Shown here piece after piece: positions 41,757-51,011 of a stretch of DNA of 64,000 nucleotides. Below the pieces are notes generated by a model that had not been told where the DNA came from, searched no databases, and saw nothing but the letters and a program-made list of their open reading frames with translations. Made by a program: the position numbers and the translations under genes. This stretch comes from Leucobacter aridicollis (lineage in GTDB: Bacteria > Actinomycetota > Actinomycetes > Actinomycetales > Microbacteriaceae), in contig NZ_CP075339.1 of NCBI RefSeq assembly GCF_024399335.1, forward strand, positions 1,984,001 through 2,048,000. Direction: 5' to 3'. Each line of letters starts with the position of its first letter. Position 1 is the stretch's first letter.

Positions 41757-41840
41757 GTTTGCGTGTGCTTCCGGACTACTCAGGAAGTCGCATGGGCCGC
41801 AGTCGCGCGACGTGCGGCCTGCGCGTGCGCACGCATGCGC

Positions 41841-44054
41841 TTACGACTTCGCGAGGTTCTCGAGATGTTCTTCTTCGCGGGCGATCATCGCCGCGAGGCC
41901 CGGGTGTGTGATGAGTTCTGGATCGACGTCGAGCAGCGCGCCCGCAAGCTCCCGGGCGTGCGCGATGAGCTCCCCGTCGTGCGTGACGCGAAGCAGCTTC
42001 AACGTTGACTTGCCGCCCGACTGGGCAGTCCCGAGGATGTCCCCCTCGCGCCGCAGTTCGAGGTCAATCTCGGCGAGCGCGAACCCGTCGCTCGTCGCCG
42101 CAACTGCCTCAATGCGCTCGCGGGCTGTAGTGCCTTGCTCCGCGACACTCATGAGGAGGCAGAGCCCAGCATGGGCACCACGGCCGACGCGCCCGCGGAG
42201 CTGGTGCAACTGCGAGACACCGAAGCGATCGGCGTCGCGCACAATCATGATCGAAGCGTTCGGCACGTTCACACCGACCTCGATCACTGTTGTCGCGACG
42301 AGCACATCAATCGCACCAGCGGCGAACTCACTCATCACGCGGTCCTTCTCGGGGCCCGGCATGTCGCCGCTCAACGCCTCAACTCTGAGCGCGCTGAAAT
42401 TCTCCATTGCCCGAATCTCCGCGACCGAGTCAATGACGTTCGCGAGCGGCCGCTTGGGCGGTTGGGCGCCAGGCCCTGCGACGCCGCCGCCCGTGGCCTC
42501 GTCGTCGGGCTCCCCTGCGAACTCGCCCTCTTCAAGATTCGGGGTCTTTCCACCTGAGATGGCCGGGCACACGACGTAGACCTGCCTGCCAGCGCGAATA
42601 TCTTCTGCTGCGCGCTCCCACACGCGCGCGGCCCGGCGCGGCATCTCAAGTTCGGGGACGACGAACGTCTCGATCCCTTGCCTCCCTGGCGGCAACTCTC
42701 GAATCGTGAGTGTTTCAAGGTCGCCAAACGCGGTCAACGCGACAGTTCGCGGTATCGGGGTCGCGGTCATCGCGAGGACGTGCGGCTGGGCCCCCTTCTG
42801 CCGGAGCGCCTCGCGCTGTTCCACCCCGAAGCGGTGTTGTTCGTCAATCACAGTGAGGCCAAGGTCGTAAAACGTCACCCCCTCGCTCATGAGTGCGTGG
42901 GTACCGACAGCAACGAGCGCATTGCCCGAGGCGAGCGACAGCAGCGCGCGGCGCCGCTCGGCAGCGGGCATGCGCCCGGTAATGAGAACAGGATTCAGCG
43001 AGGCCGCGAGGTCAGGGCCGAGCGCCTCAACAACCGACCGGAAGTGTTGCGCCGCGAGCACCTCGGTCGGCGCGAGAAGGGCGCTCTGTCCGCCAGACTC
43101 GGCGACCTGCAGCATCGCCCGGAGCGCGACAAGCGTCTTACCGGAGCCAACCTCGCCCTGCAGCAGCCTGTGCATCGGGTGCGAGAGTGAGAGCTCGTCG
43201 GCAATGACAGCGCCAACCGCGACCTGGTCGCCGGTCAGCTCGAACTGCAGCGCTGAGTCGAAGCGCTCGAGCAACGCGCCGGGCGGCCGGGGTGTGCTCG
43301 CCTCGGCAGCATGCTGGCGGCGGCGATACAGCAGCGCCAACTGCAGGTCGAATGCCTCACGGAATTTCAGGCTGCGCTGCGCGGCCCGCCAGTCGCTGTC
43401 GTTGCGGGGCCTGTGCGCGCCTTCAAACGCGGCGCGAAGCGACAGGAGCCCCTCAGCACGAAGCATCTCGGTCGGCAATGGGTCTGGCACGTCGGCAAGA
43501 GCATCGAGCACCATCTCGACAGAGCGTTGGATCGTCCAGCTCGGCATCTGCGTCGTTGCCGGGTAGATCGGCACGGGCGTCTCAGCCCAGGCCTTCGCCG
43601 CGGCCTCCTCAAGCTGCGCACCCCCAGGAACCTCTGCGTCAGCATCAAAAAACTCGTAGTCGGGGTGTTGCAGCTGGTAGGCCCCTCGATACTCAGAGAC
43701 CTTGCCCGCGAAAATGCCCTGACGGCCGGCACGAAGCTCGTTCGCCCGAAACGGCTGGTTGAAGAAGGTCAGCGTCAGCGTGCCGACGCCATCTGTGATC
43801 CGTGCCTCGACGATCTGGCCTGGGCGCCGCTGCATGCGCCGCACCCGCACATCAAGCACCTGCGCCACCACGGTGACCTGCTCACCCACCGGAAGGCCAA
43901 CGAGCGGCGTCAGTTCACCACGCTTCGAGTACCGGCGCGGCAGGTGCTCGAGCAGGTCTTGCGCCGTGCGCATGCCGAACGCTTTCTCGAGAGCTTTCGC
44001 GCTCTTGCCACCGATGATCCCGCTCAGCGGAGACTCGAGGGTTACATGCGCCAT
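41841..44054 (-). CDS. recG: ATP-dependent DNA helicase RecG
   Basis: This 737-residue helicase remodels stalled forks and branched DNA. The N-terminal wedge domain (VGEQVTVVAQVLDVRVRRMQ onward, OB-fold) is followed by a superfamily 2 motor: motif I LLQGEVGSGKTLVALRAM, the motif GLTVIDEQHRFGVEQREALR (DEQH box), AMTATPIPRTVALTAFGD, and motif VI HQLRGRVGRGAHAGLCLLMS. An acidic/Gly insertion (NLEEGEFAGEPDDEATGGGV) lies between motor halves. It is divergent from the phosphatase gene at 44167. Confidence 0.96.
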   Translation of the reverse strand: MAHVTLESPLSGIIGGKSAKALEKAFGMRTAQDLLEHLPRRYSKRGELTPLVGLPVGEQVTVVAQVLDVRVRRMQRRPGQIVEARITDGVGTLTLTFFNQPFRANELRAGRQGIFAGKVSEYRGAYQLQHPDYEFFDADAEVPGGAQLEEAAAKAWAETPVPIYPATTQMPSWTIQRSVEMVLDALADVPDPLPTEMLRAEGLLSLRAAFEGAHRPRNDSDWRAAQRSLKFREAFDLQLALLYRRRQHAAEASTPRPPGALLERFDSALQFELTGDQVAVGAVIADELSLSHPMHRLLQGEVGSGKTLVALRAMLQVAESGGQSALLAPTEVLAAQHFRSVVEALGPDLAASLNPVLITGRMPAAERRRALLSLASGNALVAVGTHALMSEGVTFYDLGLTVIDEQHRFGVEQREALRQKGAQPHVLAMTATPIPRTVALTAFGDLETLTIRELPPGRQGIETFVVPELEMPRRAARVWERAAEDIRAGRQVYVVCPAISGGKTPNLEEGEFAGEPDDEATGGGVAGPGAQPPKRPLANVIDSVAEIRAMENFSALRVEALSGDMPGPEKDRVMSEFAAGAIDVLVATTVIEVGVNVPNASIMIVRDADRFGVSQLHQLRGRVGRGAHAGLCLLMSVAEQGTTARERIEAVAATSDGFALAEIDLELRREGDILGTAQSGGKSTLKLLRVTHDGELIAHARELAGALLDVDPELITHPGLAAMIAREEEHLENLAKS

Positions 44055-44166
44055 ACGCTAAGGCTAGCGTGGGGCCCCGACATTTTGCCTCGTGTGGCCA
44101 CAGGAGTGGACAAGAAGGTGAACCGATTCTGGCCTCCCCCACGATCCCAACGGGTAGTGTGGAATT

Positions 44167-45015
44167 GTGACCGAATCAGTTGAACGCCGGATCCCGTTGG
44201 CAACAGTACCCAATCTGCGGACGCTCGGCGGGCTTCCCGTTGCAGGTGGCTCAGTCGCAGACGGCCTGATCTTTCGATCTGCGACGCTCGGTGCCGTTTC
44301 TGAGCCGGATGGGGAGGCGCTCGTCGGTCTCGGCATTCGGCGCGTCGTCGACTTCCGAACCGATGGCGAACGACGCAGCGCCCCAGACAAGCTTCCGCCC
44401 GGCGTCACAGGCGTGCACCTCGACGTGCTCGGCGACCACGCGCGAGACCTGTCGGCGAGCCTCGCCCACCTTGGCATGCCGGGGGCTGAAGGACGCGAAG
44501 TGAGCGCAGAACAGCTCGCCGCGATCAAGCAGCAGATGGCAGAGATGCTCGGCGACGGCAAGGGCGTGAAGATCCTCCAAGACTCGAACAGGCTGATCGT
44601 GTCGAGCCCCTCGGCGATCGCGGCGTTTAGGGAGTTTTACGAGGCCCTCACGGCGCCCGAGGTCTACGTCCCGACACTGTTTCATTGCACGACCGGTAAA
44701 GATCGCACCGGGTGGGCCGCCGCGTCTTTCCTGTTGCTCGTTGGCGCAGACGAGGAGACGGCAGTTGCTGATTATCTGCAAACGAACGTCGACATCCTTC
44801 CAATGATTGAGCCGATGCTTGAACGTGCCGAACGCAATGGCGTCGATTCATCGCTCATCAAGCCGGTGCTGACCGTGCACGAGAGCATGTTGCAGGCGGC
44901 CCTCGATGAAGTGCGCGAGCGCTTCGGTTCGATCGAGGGGTACTTCACCATGGGGCTCGGCTTGAGCGATGCGCAGCTCGAGACGCTCCACGATCGTTTC
45001 GTGACGGCTGGCTGA
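44167..45015 (+). CDS. Tyrosine-protein phosphatase (Y_phosphatase3 family)
   Basis: This 282-residue protein has the signature HCTTGKDRTGWAAASFLLLV, matching the P-loop HC(x)2GKDRTG of the MptpB-like phosphatases active on phosphotyrosine, Ser/Thr or phosphoinositides. N-terminal NLRTLGGLPVAGGSVADGLI and FRSATLGAVSEPDGEALVGL and IRRVVDFRTDGER are the usual early motifs. The C-terminal helix pair ends SIEGYFTMGLGLSDAQLETL. The GTG start is at 44167. It lies 3 nt before rsmD and is probably co-transcribed. It is cytoplasmic, as no signal peptide is present. Confidence 0.9.
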   Translation: MTESVERRIPLATVPNLRTLGGLPVAGGSVADGLIFRSATLGAVSEPDGEALVGLGIRRVVDFRTDGERRSAPDKLPPGVTGVHLDVLGDHARDLSASLAHLGMPGAEGREVSAEQLAAIKQQMAEMLGDGKGVKILQDSNRLIVSSPSAIAAFREFYEALTAPEVYVPTLFHCTTGKDRTGWAAASFLLLVGADEETAVADYLQTNVDILPMIEPMLERAERNGVDSSLIKPVLTVHESMLQAALDEVRERFGSIEGYFTMGLGLSDAQLETLHDRFVTAG

Positions 45016-45018
45016 GTC

Positions 45019-45654
45019 GTGACACGTATCATCGCGGGCCGGGCAGGCTCGTTGCGGTTGGAGGTGCCGAAAGCGGGCACTCGCCCAACGAGCGACCGCG
45101 TTCGAGAGGCAATCTTCTCAGCACTCGAATCATGGGGCGTCGTCGCCGGGGCGAGGGTCGTCGACCTCTACGCGGGCTCAGGGGCTCTGGGGCTTGAAGC
45201 CGCGAGTCGTGGCGCTGCCTCGATCACCCTCGTCGAAAAGCACCCGCAGGCCGCGCAGGTGGCGAATCGCAACGCACAGACTGTCTTGCAGGCGTGGCAG
45301 CGCGGGGCAGCAAAGGCTGCAGGGACTGCAGGAACCGGTTCATCTGCTGGATTCGGGGCTCAGCCACCGACAATCGAGGTGGAGCGTCAGTCTGTTCAGG
45401 CGTTTCTCGACCGTGAGCTCGCACGCGGCATGAGCGCACGCTGGGACGTTGCGTTGATCGACCCGCCATACGACCTCGATGAGGAGTCGCTGACCGCGAA
45501 CCTCACCGCCCTCCTGCCGCTACTCGCCCCTGAGGCTGTCGTCCTCGTCGAGCGGAGCAGCCGCTCCCCCGAGCCAACGCTACCCACAGGGCTCGAGCCG
45601 ATCCGCAACCGCGCCTATGGTGAGACTGTGCTCTGGTGGTCTGAACCCGCCTAG
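45019..45654 (+). CDS. rsmD: 16S rRNA (guanine(966)-N2)-methyltransferase
   Basis: This 211-residue SAM-dependent enzyme methylates G966 of 16S rRNA. It begins TRIIAGRAGSLRLEVPKAGT followed by RPTSDRVREAIFSALE, the typical RsmD start. Motif I is VVDLYAGSGALGLEAASRGA, and the catalytic motif is VALIDPPYDLDEES. An Ala/Gly/Ser-rich loop (about residues 95-115) looks like a local insertion. The GTG start (45019) is 3 nt after the phosphatase stop. rsmD usually lies next to coaD; here recG and the ABC operon separate them. Confidence 0.93.
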   Translation: MTRIIAGRAGSLRLEVPKAGTRPTSDRVREAIFSALESWGVVAGARVVDLYAGSGALGLEAASRGAASITLVEKHPQAAQVANRNAQTVLQAWQRGAAKAAGTAGTGSSAGFGAQPPTIEVERQSVQAFLDRELARGMSARWDVALIDPPYDLDEESLTANLTALLPLLAPEAVVLVERSSRSPEPTLPTGLEPIRNRAYGETVLWWSEPA

Positions 45655-46027
45655 CCTTGAACGCTTCGCCTGGCGTTGACTCACGCCTGCAGCGCCAACG
45701 CTGCGTGCAACGACTGGCACCGGCCAGCGATATCTCATGAGATCTGCACTCTGAATGCTAGGTGCTGTGCTGTCGGGGATATCTAGTGAAGATTCCAGTA
45801 GCCAACGCCGATAACAGGCTCGACAAGCCGACAACAGGCTCGACCAGCCGACATCAGGCTCAGCCAGCCGACAACAGGCTCAGCCAGCCGACAACAGGCT
45901 CAGCCAGCCGACAACAGCCTCAGCCAGCGACAACACGCTCGGCAAGCGGGGCAGCAGTACCGCCAGCCCCGCCATACGCAGACGGGGCCCGAGTCACTGA
46001 CCCGAGCCCCGCAGCGTTTACCGCGTG
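45655..46027. repeat. Intergenic region with seven 20-bp tandem repeats and a 12-bp palindrome
   Basis: This 373-bp gap lies between convergent rsmD and gabD. The unit ACAACAGGCTCAGCCAGCCG occurs in about seven near-copies at 45811-45949, the middle two being identical. ATCTCATGAGAT at 45732-45743 is a perfect palindrome, and GATATCT recurs near 45777. No real gene is supported; open frames through the repeats give only Gln/Pro/Ser-rich low-complexity sequence. Confidence 0.8.
45983..46012 (-). terminator. Terminator-like hairpin after gabD
   Basis: CGGGGC and GCCCCG pair at the ends. A second tier, CGGGTCA with TGACTCG, closes a strong stem 16 nt after the gabD stop. It probably ends both the gabTD and the rsmD transcripts. 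Confidence 0.7.
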
Positions 46028-47494
46028 TTAGCGCGGGATGAGGGTGTACTTCGTCGAGAGGAACTCGTGGATCCCCTCAAAACCGCCCTCGCGGCCGATG
46101 CCCGACTGCTTGAGGCCGCCGAAGGGAGCCGCAGCGTTTGATACGAGCCCGGTGTTCAGGCCCATCATGCCTGTCTCGAGCTTCTCGATCATACGGTGGC
46201 CACGTGCGACGTTCTCGGTGAACACGTAGCTCACGAGGCCGTACTCGGTGTTGTTTGCAAGCTCGACAGCCTCTTCCTCTGTCGAGAAGCGGATGATGCC
46301 GAGGACGGGTCCGAAGATTTCCTCGCGCATGATCGCCGACTGCGGGCTGAGCTTGTCGATGACTGTCGGCTGGAAGAAGTTGCCGGGTCCGTCGATAGCT
46401 TCGCCACCGGTGACGATTGTCGCGCCGGTCTCGACTGCGTCTGCGACGAGGCGAGCAGTGTTTGCAACTGCCTTCTCCTCGACGAGCGCGCCGATGTCGT
46501 TGCCTTCGTCCGCGCCGCGGCCGATTGTCATCGCGCTGACCTTCTCGCCAACGCGGCGGGCGAACTCGTCCGCGACCGATTCGTGCACGATGATGCGGTT
46601 CGCAGCGGTGCATGCCTGACCGATGTTGCGGAACTTGGCGAGCAGCACGCCTTCAACAGCCTTATCGAGGTCTGCGTCCTCGAATACGACGAACGGAGCG
46701 TTGCCGCCCAGCTCCATCGACGTCCGGAGCACGTTCTGGGCAGCAGCCTGCAGCAGCGTCACGCCGACCGGGGTAGAACCGGTGAACGAGAGCTTGCGGA
46801 GGCGAGTGTCGGAGAGCAGGGCGCTCGACTGAGCGCTCGACTTCGACGTCTGCACGACGTTCACGACGCCAGCTGGCAGGCCGGCATCCTCGAGCAGCTG
46901 CGCGAAGAACATCGTCGTGAGCGGTGTGAGGGCCGCCGGCTTGATGACGACGGTGCAACCAGCAGCGAGCGCCGGAGCGATCTTGCGGGTTGCCATGGCG
47001 AGCGGGAAGTTCCAGGGCGTGATGAAGTAGCACGGCCCGACGGGGATGTGTGAGACAACCATGTTGCCGGTTCCCTCGGGGTTCGGACGGTAGTCGCCGC
47101 GCACGCGCACAGCCTCCTCCGAGAACCAGCGGAGGAACTCGCCGCCGTAGTTCACCTCACCGCGAGCCTCAGCGATGGGCTTGCCCATCTCCATCGACAT
47201 GAGCAGCGCGAACTCTTCCTTGCGCTCCATGAGCAGGTCGAACGCGCGGCGCAGGATGTTCGAGCGCTCGCGCGTCGAGGTTGCTGCCCACTCGTCCTGC
47301 ACTGCGACTGCGGAGTCGAGTGCGCGCACGGCATCCTCGACCGTTGCGTCGGCGATCGTCTTAATGACGGCGCCAGTCGCGGGGTCCACAACATCAAACG
47401 TTGCGCCGGAGGTCGAGTCCTCCCACTTTCCACCGATCGCGAGCCCTGAAGGGACGCGGTCGAGGAGTTCTTGTTCGTTGGGCTTGAGAGCCAT
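46028..47494 (-). CDS. gabD: Succinate-semialdehyde dehydrogenase
   Basis: This 488-residue NAD(P)-dependent aldehyde dehydrogenase oxidises succinate semialdehyde to succinate, the last step of GABA use. Motifs are FITPWNFPLAMATRKIAPAL, SFTGSTPVGVTLLQAAAQNV (cofactor-binding Gly loop), catalytic Glu in TSMELGGNAPFVVFEDADLD, catalytic Cys in FRNIGQACTAANRIIVHESV, and late EEIFGPVLGIIRFSTEEEAV. It lies 52 nt after gabT. The neighbouring aminotransferase and PucR regulator support the GABA assignment. Confidence 0.94.
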   Translation of the reverse strand: MALKPNEQELLDRVPSGLAIGGKWEDSTSGATFDVVDPATGAVIKTIADATVEDAVRALDSAVAVQDEWAATSTRERSNILRRAFDLLMERKEEFALLMSMEMGKPIAEARGEVNYGGEFLRWFSEEAVRVRGDYRPNPEGTGNMVVSHIPVGPCYFITPWNFPLAMATRKIAPALAAGCTVVIKPAALTPLTTMFFAQLLEDAGLPAGVVNVVQTSKSSAQSSALLSDTRLRKLSFTGSTPVGVTLLQAAAQNVLRTSMELGGNAPFVVFEDADLDKAVEGVLLAKFRNIGQACTAANRIIVHESVADEFARRVGEKVSAMTIGRGADEGNDIGALVEEKAVANTARLVADAVETGATIVTGGEAIDGPGNFFQPTVIDKLSPQSAIMREEIFGPVLGIIRFSTEEEAVELANNTEYGLVSYVFTENVARGHRMIEKLETGMMGLNTGLVSNAAAPFGGLKQSGIGREGGFEGIHEFLSTKYTLIPR

Positions 47495-47546
47495 AACGGT
47501 TTCCTTTCAGCCTAATGGTGCTGCGAGAGCGTGGGTGCAGCGAGAA

Positions 47547-48881
47547 CTAGTTTGCTGCCAGCGCGTCGGCGACGATCTGGAGGGCCTCACGGAGCAGCTC
47601 GTCGGAGATCGAGAGCGGCGGGAGGAAGCGGACAACGTTGCCGTAAGTTCCGCAGGTGAGGAGGATAACACCCTCATTCGCAGCGTGCTTTGCGATTGCG
47701 CCTGTCAGCGCAGCTGCGGGGGTCTTCGAGCCTGACTCGACGAACTCCACAGCCATCATCGCGCCGCGGCCACGGATGTCTCCGATGCGGTCGTCGCTCT
47801 TCTGGAGCTCCGCGAAGAACTCCGAGATGATTGCGCCGATCTCGCCTGCGCGGGCCGCGAGGTTTTCCTTCTCGTAGGTGTCGATCGTTGCGAGTGCTGC
47901 TGCACATGCGATCGGGCTGCCTGCGTAGGTGCCGCCGAGTCCGCCTGCGTGGGCCGAGTCCATGATGTCGGCGCGGCCTGTCACTGCCGACAGCGGGAGG
48001 CCGCCAGCGATGCCCTTCGCAGTAGTGACGAGATCAGGGACAACACCCTCGTGGTCTGCCGCGAAGAGGTTGCCGGTGCGGGCGAAGCCTGTCTGCACCT
48101 CGTCGAGGATGAAGACGACCTTGTTCGCGGTTGCCCAGGCCTGGAGCGCCGGGAGGAAGCCCTCGGCGGGAGCAATGAAGCCGCCCTCGCCCTGGATGGG
48201 CTCGATGATCATCGCGGCGAGGTTGTCAGCGCCGACCTGCTTCTCAATCTGAGTGATGGCAACCTGTGCAGCCTCTGCGCCGGTGAGGCCGTCGCGGTAC
48301 GGGTACGAGGTCGGTACGCGGTAGACCTCTGGGGCGAACGGGCCGAAGCCGTCCTTGTAGGGCATGTTCTTTGCGGTCATGCCCATGGTGAGGTTCGTGC
48401 GGCCGTGGTAGGCGTGATCGAACACGACGACGCCGTTCTTCTTGGTGAAGTGACGCGCGATCTTGATTGCGTTCTCGACTGCTTCGGCGCCCGAGTTGAA
48501 GAGCGCTGAGCGCTTCTCGTGGTCGCCCGGGGTGAGCTCGTTGAGCTTCTCGGCGACGGCGATGTAGCCCTCGTACGGCGTGACAGTGAAGCAAGTGTGG
48601 GTGAACTGGTTTACCTGGTTGGTGACAGCTTCAACGACTGCGGGTGCCGAGTTGCCGACGCCTGTGACGGCGATACCTGAGCCCAGGTCGATGAGCGAGT
48701 TGCCGTCAACGTCGACCATGACGCCGCCGCCTGCGGCAACGATGGAGACGGGGAGCGCGACGCCAACACCGGCCGCGACGGCTGCGTTCTTGCGTGCGAG
48801 GATCTCCTGCGACTTCGGGCCGGGGATGCTGGTGACGAGCTTACGCTCCTGCGGAAGTGAAGGGCCGCCGGTGAGAGTCAT
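47547..48881 (-). CDS. gabT: 4-aminobutyrate aminotransferase
   Basis: This 444-residue PLP-dependent class III aminotransferase converts GABA and 2-oxoglutarate to succinate semialdehyde and glutamate. It carries GIAVTGVGNSAPAVVEAVTN, LFNSGAEAVENAIKIARHFT, VVFDHAYHGRTNLTMGMT, the Asp-Glu pair in KVVFILDEVQTGFARTGNLF, and the PLP Lys in VTTAKGIAGGLPLSAVTGRA. The start at 48879-48881 (MTLTGG) follows AAGGAG. It is the first gene of gabTD and divergent from the regulator. Confidence 0.95.
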   Translation of the reverse strand: MTLTGGPSLPQERKLVTSIPGPKSQEILARKNAAVAAGVGVALPVSIVAAGGGVMVDVDGNSLIDLGSGIAVTGVGNSAPAVVEAVTNQVNQFTHTCFTVTPYEGYIAVAEKLNELTPGDHEKRSALFNSGAEAVENAIKIARHFTKKNGVVVFDHAYHGRTNLTMGMTAKNMPYKDGFGPFAPEVYRVPTSYPYRDGLTGAEAAQVAITQIEKQVGADNLAAMIIEPIQGEGGFIAPAEGFLPALQAWATANKVVFILDEVQTGFARTGNLFAADHEGVVPDLVTTAKGIAGGLPLSAVTGRADIMDSAHAGGLGGTYAGSPIACAAALATIDTYEKENLAARAGEIGAIISEFFAELQKSDDRIGDIRGRGAMMAVEFVESGSKTPAAALTGAIAKHAANEGVILLTCGTYGNVVRFLPPLSISDELLREALQIVADALAAN

Positions 48882-48996
48882 GGATGTCTCCTTACGTTGT
48901 GTGGGGTGAGCGCCGCGGCGGTTCTGCACCACAGCGCCGGACACATCCAAGGATATGGCTGCACCCCCACAGCCCGAGGTGCCATAATGGCGATTG

Positions 48997-50337
48997 ATGA
49001 TGCAATTATTCGCCGAACCGGCAATCCACTCGTGGATCGACCTCGAGACACTGTTGCGCGATTACGAACTTGGCCTCGTCGTCGTCGCTGGCGGCGATGA
49101 CACGACTGGGTCTCGCTCGGTCCAATGGGTCCACTCAACTGATCTCACCGACCCCACGCCATTCCTCACTCCCCGCACAGTGCTGTTGACGACTGGCGCC
49201 CAATTTAAGGGGACGCTTGGCATCCGGGCCGCAGAAGCGTATGTCTCACGCCTCGTCGCGGCGGGCACGACGGCGCTCGGCGTCGGGGTTGGCATTCGGT
49301 GGGACAGGATCCCGCCGACGCTCGTCGAGGCGTGCGAGCACTTGGGCCTCCCCCTCATTCGGGTGCCCTACGATACCCCGTTCATCGCGATCACACGAGC
49401 CGCCGCCCGCCTCATCGACGCAGCCGTGCACGCCCAGAACCTCGACAGGCTAAGCCAGGGGCACGGCCGGGGCAAGGGGGCACGGACTTCGAGCATCGCT
49501 CGCTCGGAGTCGGCGCTCGCAACTGCGACGCTGCGGCTACTCATGGCTGGTCGTAGAGATCTCGCCGATGAGGTTGCGGGGCCCCTTTTTCCGCGACTTC
49601 CCCGAGGCCAGGTTTCTGTCGTTGCACTTCCCGGCGTTCAGCCTGGCCTCGACCTCAGCGAGCTCGGCGACGGCACCGCGGCGGGTGTCGTCGACGGCAG
49701 GCTGCTCATCGTGTGTGAACCGTCCCAGATCCCCTCGGTCAAACGACTCGCCAGGGGCGTCCCTGGTGGGCTGTCTGAGCGCGGTTCGCTCGACGACCTG
49801 CTCGAACTTGTCGCGCAGGCAGACAGAGCGCTCGAGCACGCGATCGCCCAGGATCGGTCGGCGGAGCCGAGCGGCCGGGCAACACACACTGCCCCGGGCA
49901 CCTCACAGGGCCGCCCCACAGCTGGCCCGGCAGCGGGCACGTTAGCAAGCGCTGCAGCGAGCTCCTCAGCGAGCACCCCGACAAGTACGGCAAACAGGAT
50001 CGTCGAGTACCGTCCCGCCATGCATGCAGGGCTGCTGCAGCTCATCGGCGAGAGTCAAGACGCGCGGCGCCGGGCGTCGGGCTTCCTCTCCCCCGTCAGA
50101 TCACACGACCGGAAGCACGGCGATGAGATCGAGCGGAGCCTAGAGGCATGGCTGCGCCACAACGGACAGCTGTCCCCGGCGGCCGGTGAGCTGGCAATCC
50201 ACAGGCACACTTTGCGTGCACGGATCCGGACCGCGGCGAGCCTGCTGCAGCGCGACATCGATTCGCCCGACACACGCTCTGAATTGTGGACTGCGCTTCG
50301 TATTGCCGCCAACGCGCCGGGAGCGCAGCGGCCATAG
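48997..50337 (+). CDS. PucR-family transcriptional regulator, probable GabR
   Basis: This 446-residue protein has the PucR layout. The N-terminal PucR ligand domain runs from SWIDLETLLRDYELGLVVVA to LGLPLIRVPYDTPFIAITRA. The middle is variable, with an Ala/Ser/Thr-rich linker (about residues 300-330). The C-terminal HTH_30 domain reads EAWLRHNGQLSPAAGELAIH and RHTLRARIRTAASLLQRDID. PucR regulators activate GABA genes in other actinobacteria, and the divergent gabTD supports that role. The start is ATG at 48997 or 49000. A -10 like CATAAT at 48983-48988 leaves 8 nt before ATG, so the transcript may be leaderless. Confidence 0.88.
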   Translation: MMQLFAEPAIHSWIDLETLLRDYELGLVVVAGGDDTTGSRSVQWVHSTDLTDPTPFLTPRTVLLTTGAQFKGTLGIRAAEAYVSRLVAAGTTALGVGVGIRWDRIPPTLVEACEHLGLPLIRVPYDTPFIAITRAAARLIDAAVHAQNLDRLSQGHGRGKGARTSSIARSESALATATLRLLMAGRRDLADEVAGPLFPRLPRGQVSVVALPGVQPGLDLSELGDGTAAGVVDGRLLIVCEPSQIPSVKRLARGVPGGLSERGSLDDLLELVAQADRALEHAIAQDRSAEPSGRATHTAPGTSQGRPTAGPAAGTLASAAASSSASTPTSTANRIVEYRPAMHAGLLQLIGESQDARRRASGFLSPVRSHDRKHGDEIERSLEAWLRHNGQLSPAAGELAIHRHTLRARIRTAASLLQRDIDSPDTRSELWTALRIAANAPGAQRP

Positions 50338-50338
50338 C

Positions 50339-50962
50339 TTACTCAGCGTCGAACGTTGCCTCGACCTGCACGTTGACTGAGATCTGCCCGACAGTCACCT
50401 CGGGCGGCGCCGCCGCGGCCATCGCGAATCTGGCGTCACCGAGCGGCGAGGCACCGCCGCCTGAGCGGCCGTCTCGCAGCGTGAGGAGCGTGAGTGTCGG
50501 CGCGCCGATCGCCGCTGAGAAGTCCTCGGCCGCTGTTCGCGCGTCTTGCACCGCCGCGCTTCGCAAATTTCGGGTCCACTCGTCACGCAGGGCCGAGCTG
50601 AGCTCCCACTGCACTCGAACGTCTGCGCCGCTCTCGGTGAGCTCGGCTGCAACCTCTCCGACGCGATCGAGCGCACTCAAGACGATCTGCACGCTCGCGT
50701 GCGCCTGGTGCTCGACGACGTTGTTGCCGTGCTCGTCGCGCCACGAGTTCGAATAGGTCGAGACGGGGTCGGCAACGTACTGAATTGCGGAGCCCGCTGA
50801 CACGAGCTCTTTGGCTCGTTCGACGAGCTTTGCATGCGCGGCGTTGGCGCCCTGGAGTGCGATCTCGCGGGACGCGTCGCGGCTTGAGACTGACGCGAAG
50901 ATGTCGGCCTGATCGGCCGGAACGCGTGCCTCCGCGGCACCCATCACCGTAATGTTCGTCAT
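50339..50962 (-). CDS. SIMPL-domain (DUF541) protein
   Basis: This 207-residue protein begins ITVMGAAEARVPADQADIFA, the typical first strands of SIMPL/BP26 proteins. It has VERAKELVSAGSAIQYVADP, YSNSWRDEHGNNVVEHQAHA and VQIVLSALDRVGEVAAELTE in the usual order. No signal peptide is present, although many relatives are exported, so this one is probably cytoplasmic. It converges with the PucR gene with a single base between stops. The function of the family is poorly known. Confidence 0.85.
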   Translation of the reverse strand: MTNITVMGAAEARVPADQADIFASVSSRDASREIALQGANAAHAKLVERAKELVSAGSAIQYVADPVSTYSNSWRDEHGNNVVEHQAHASVQIVLSALDRVGEVAAELTESGADVRVQWELSSALRDEWTRNLRSAAVQDARTAAEDFSAAIGAPTLTLLTLRDGRSGGGASPLGDARFAMAAAAPPEVTVGQISVNVQVEATFDAE

Positions 50963-51011
50963 CTCAGATCCTCCTCAACTGGCGCACTGTGCGTCGGGGC
51001 AGCCCACCGAG

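Noticed and set aside
45811..45949. A CRISPR array
   Set aside because: Units follow each other directly without unique spacers, and no cas genes are present.
45762..46031. An 89-codon plus frame through the 20-bp repeats
   Set aside because: The 20-bp unit is not a multiple of three, so the protein has no consistent repeat, and there is no ribosome-binding site.
46196..47053. A 285-codon plus frame over gabD
   Set aside because: It is Asp/Arg/Leu-rich without motifs and antisense to a well-supported dehydrogenase.
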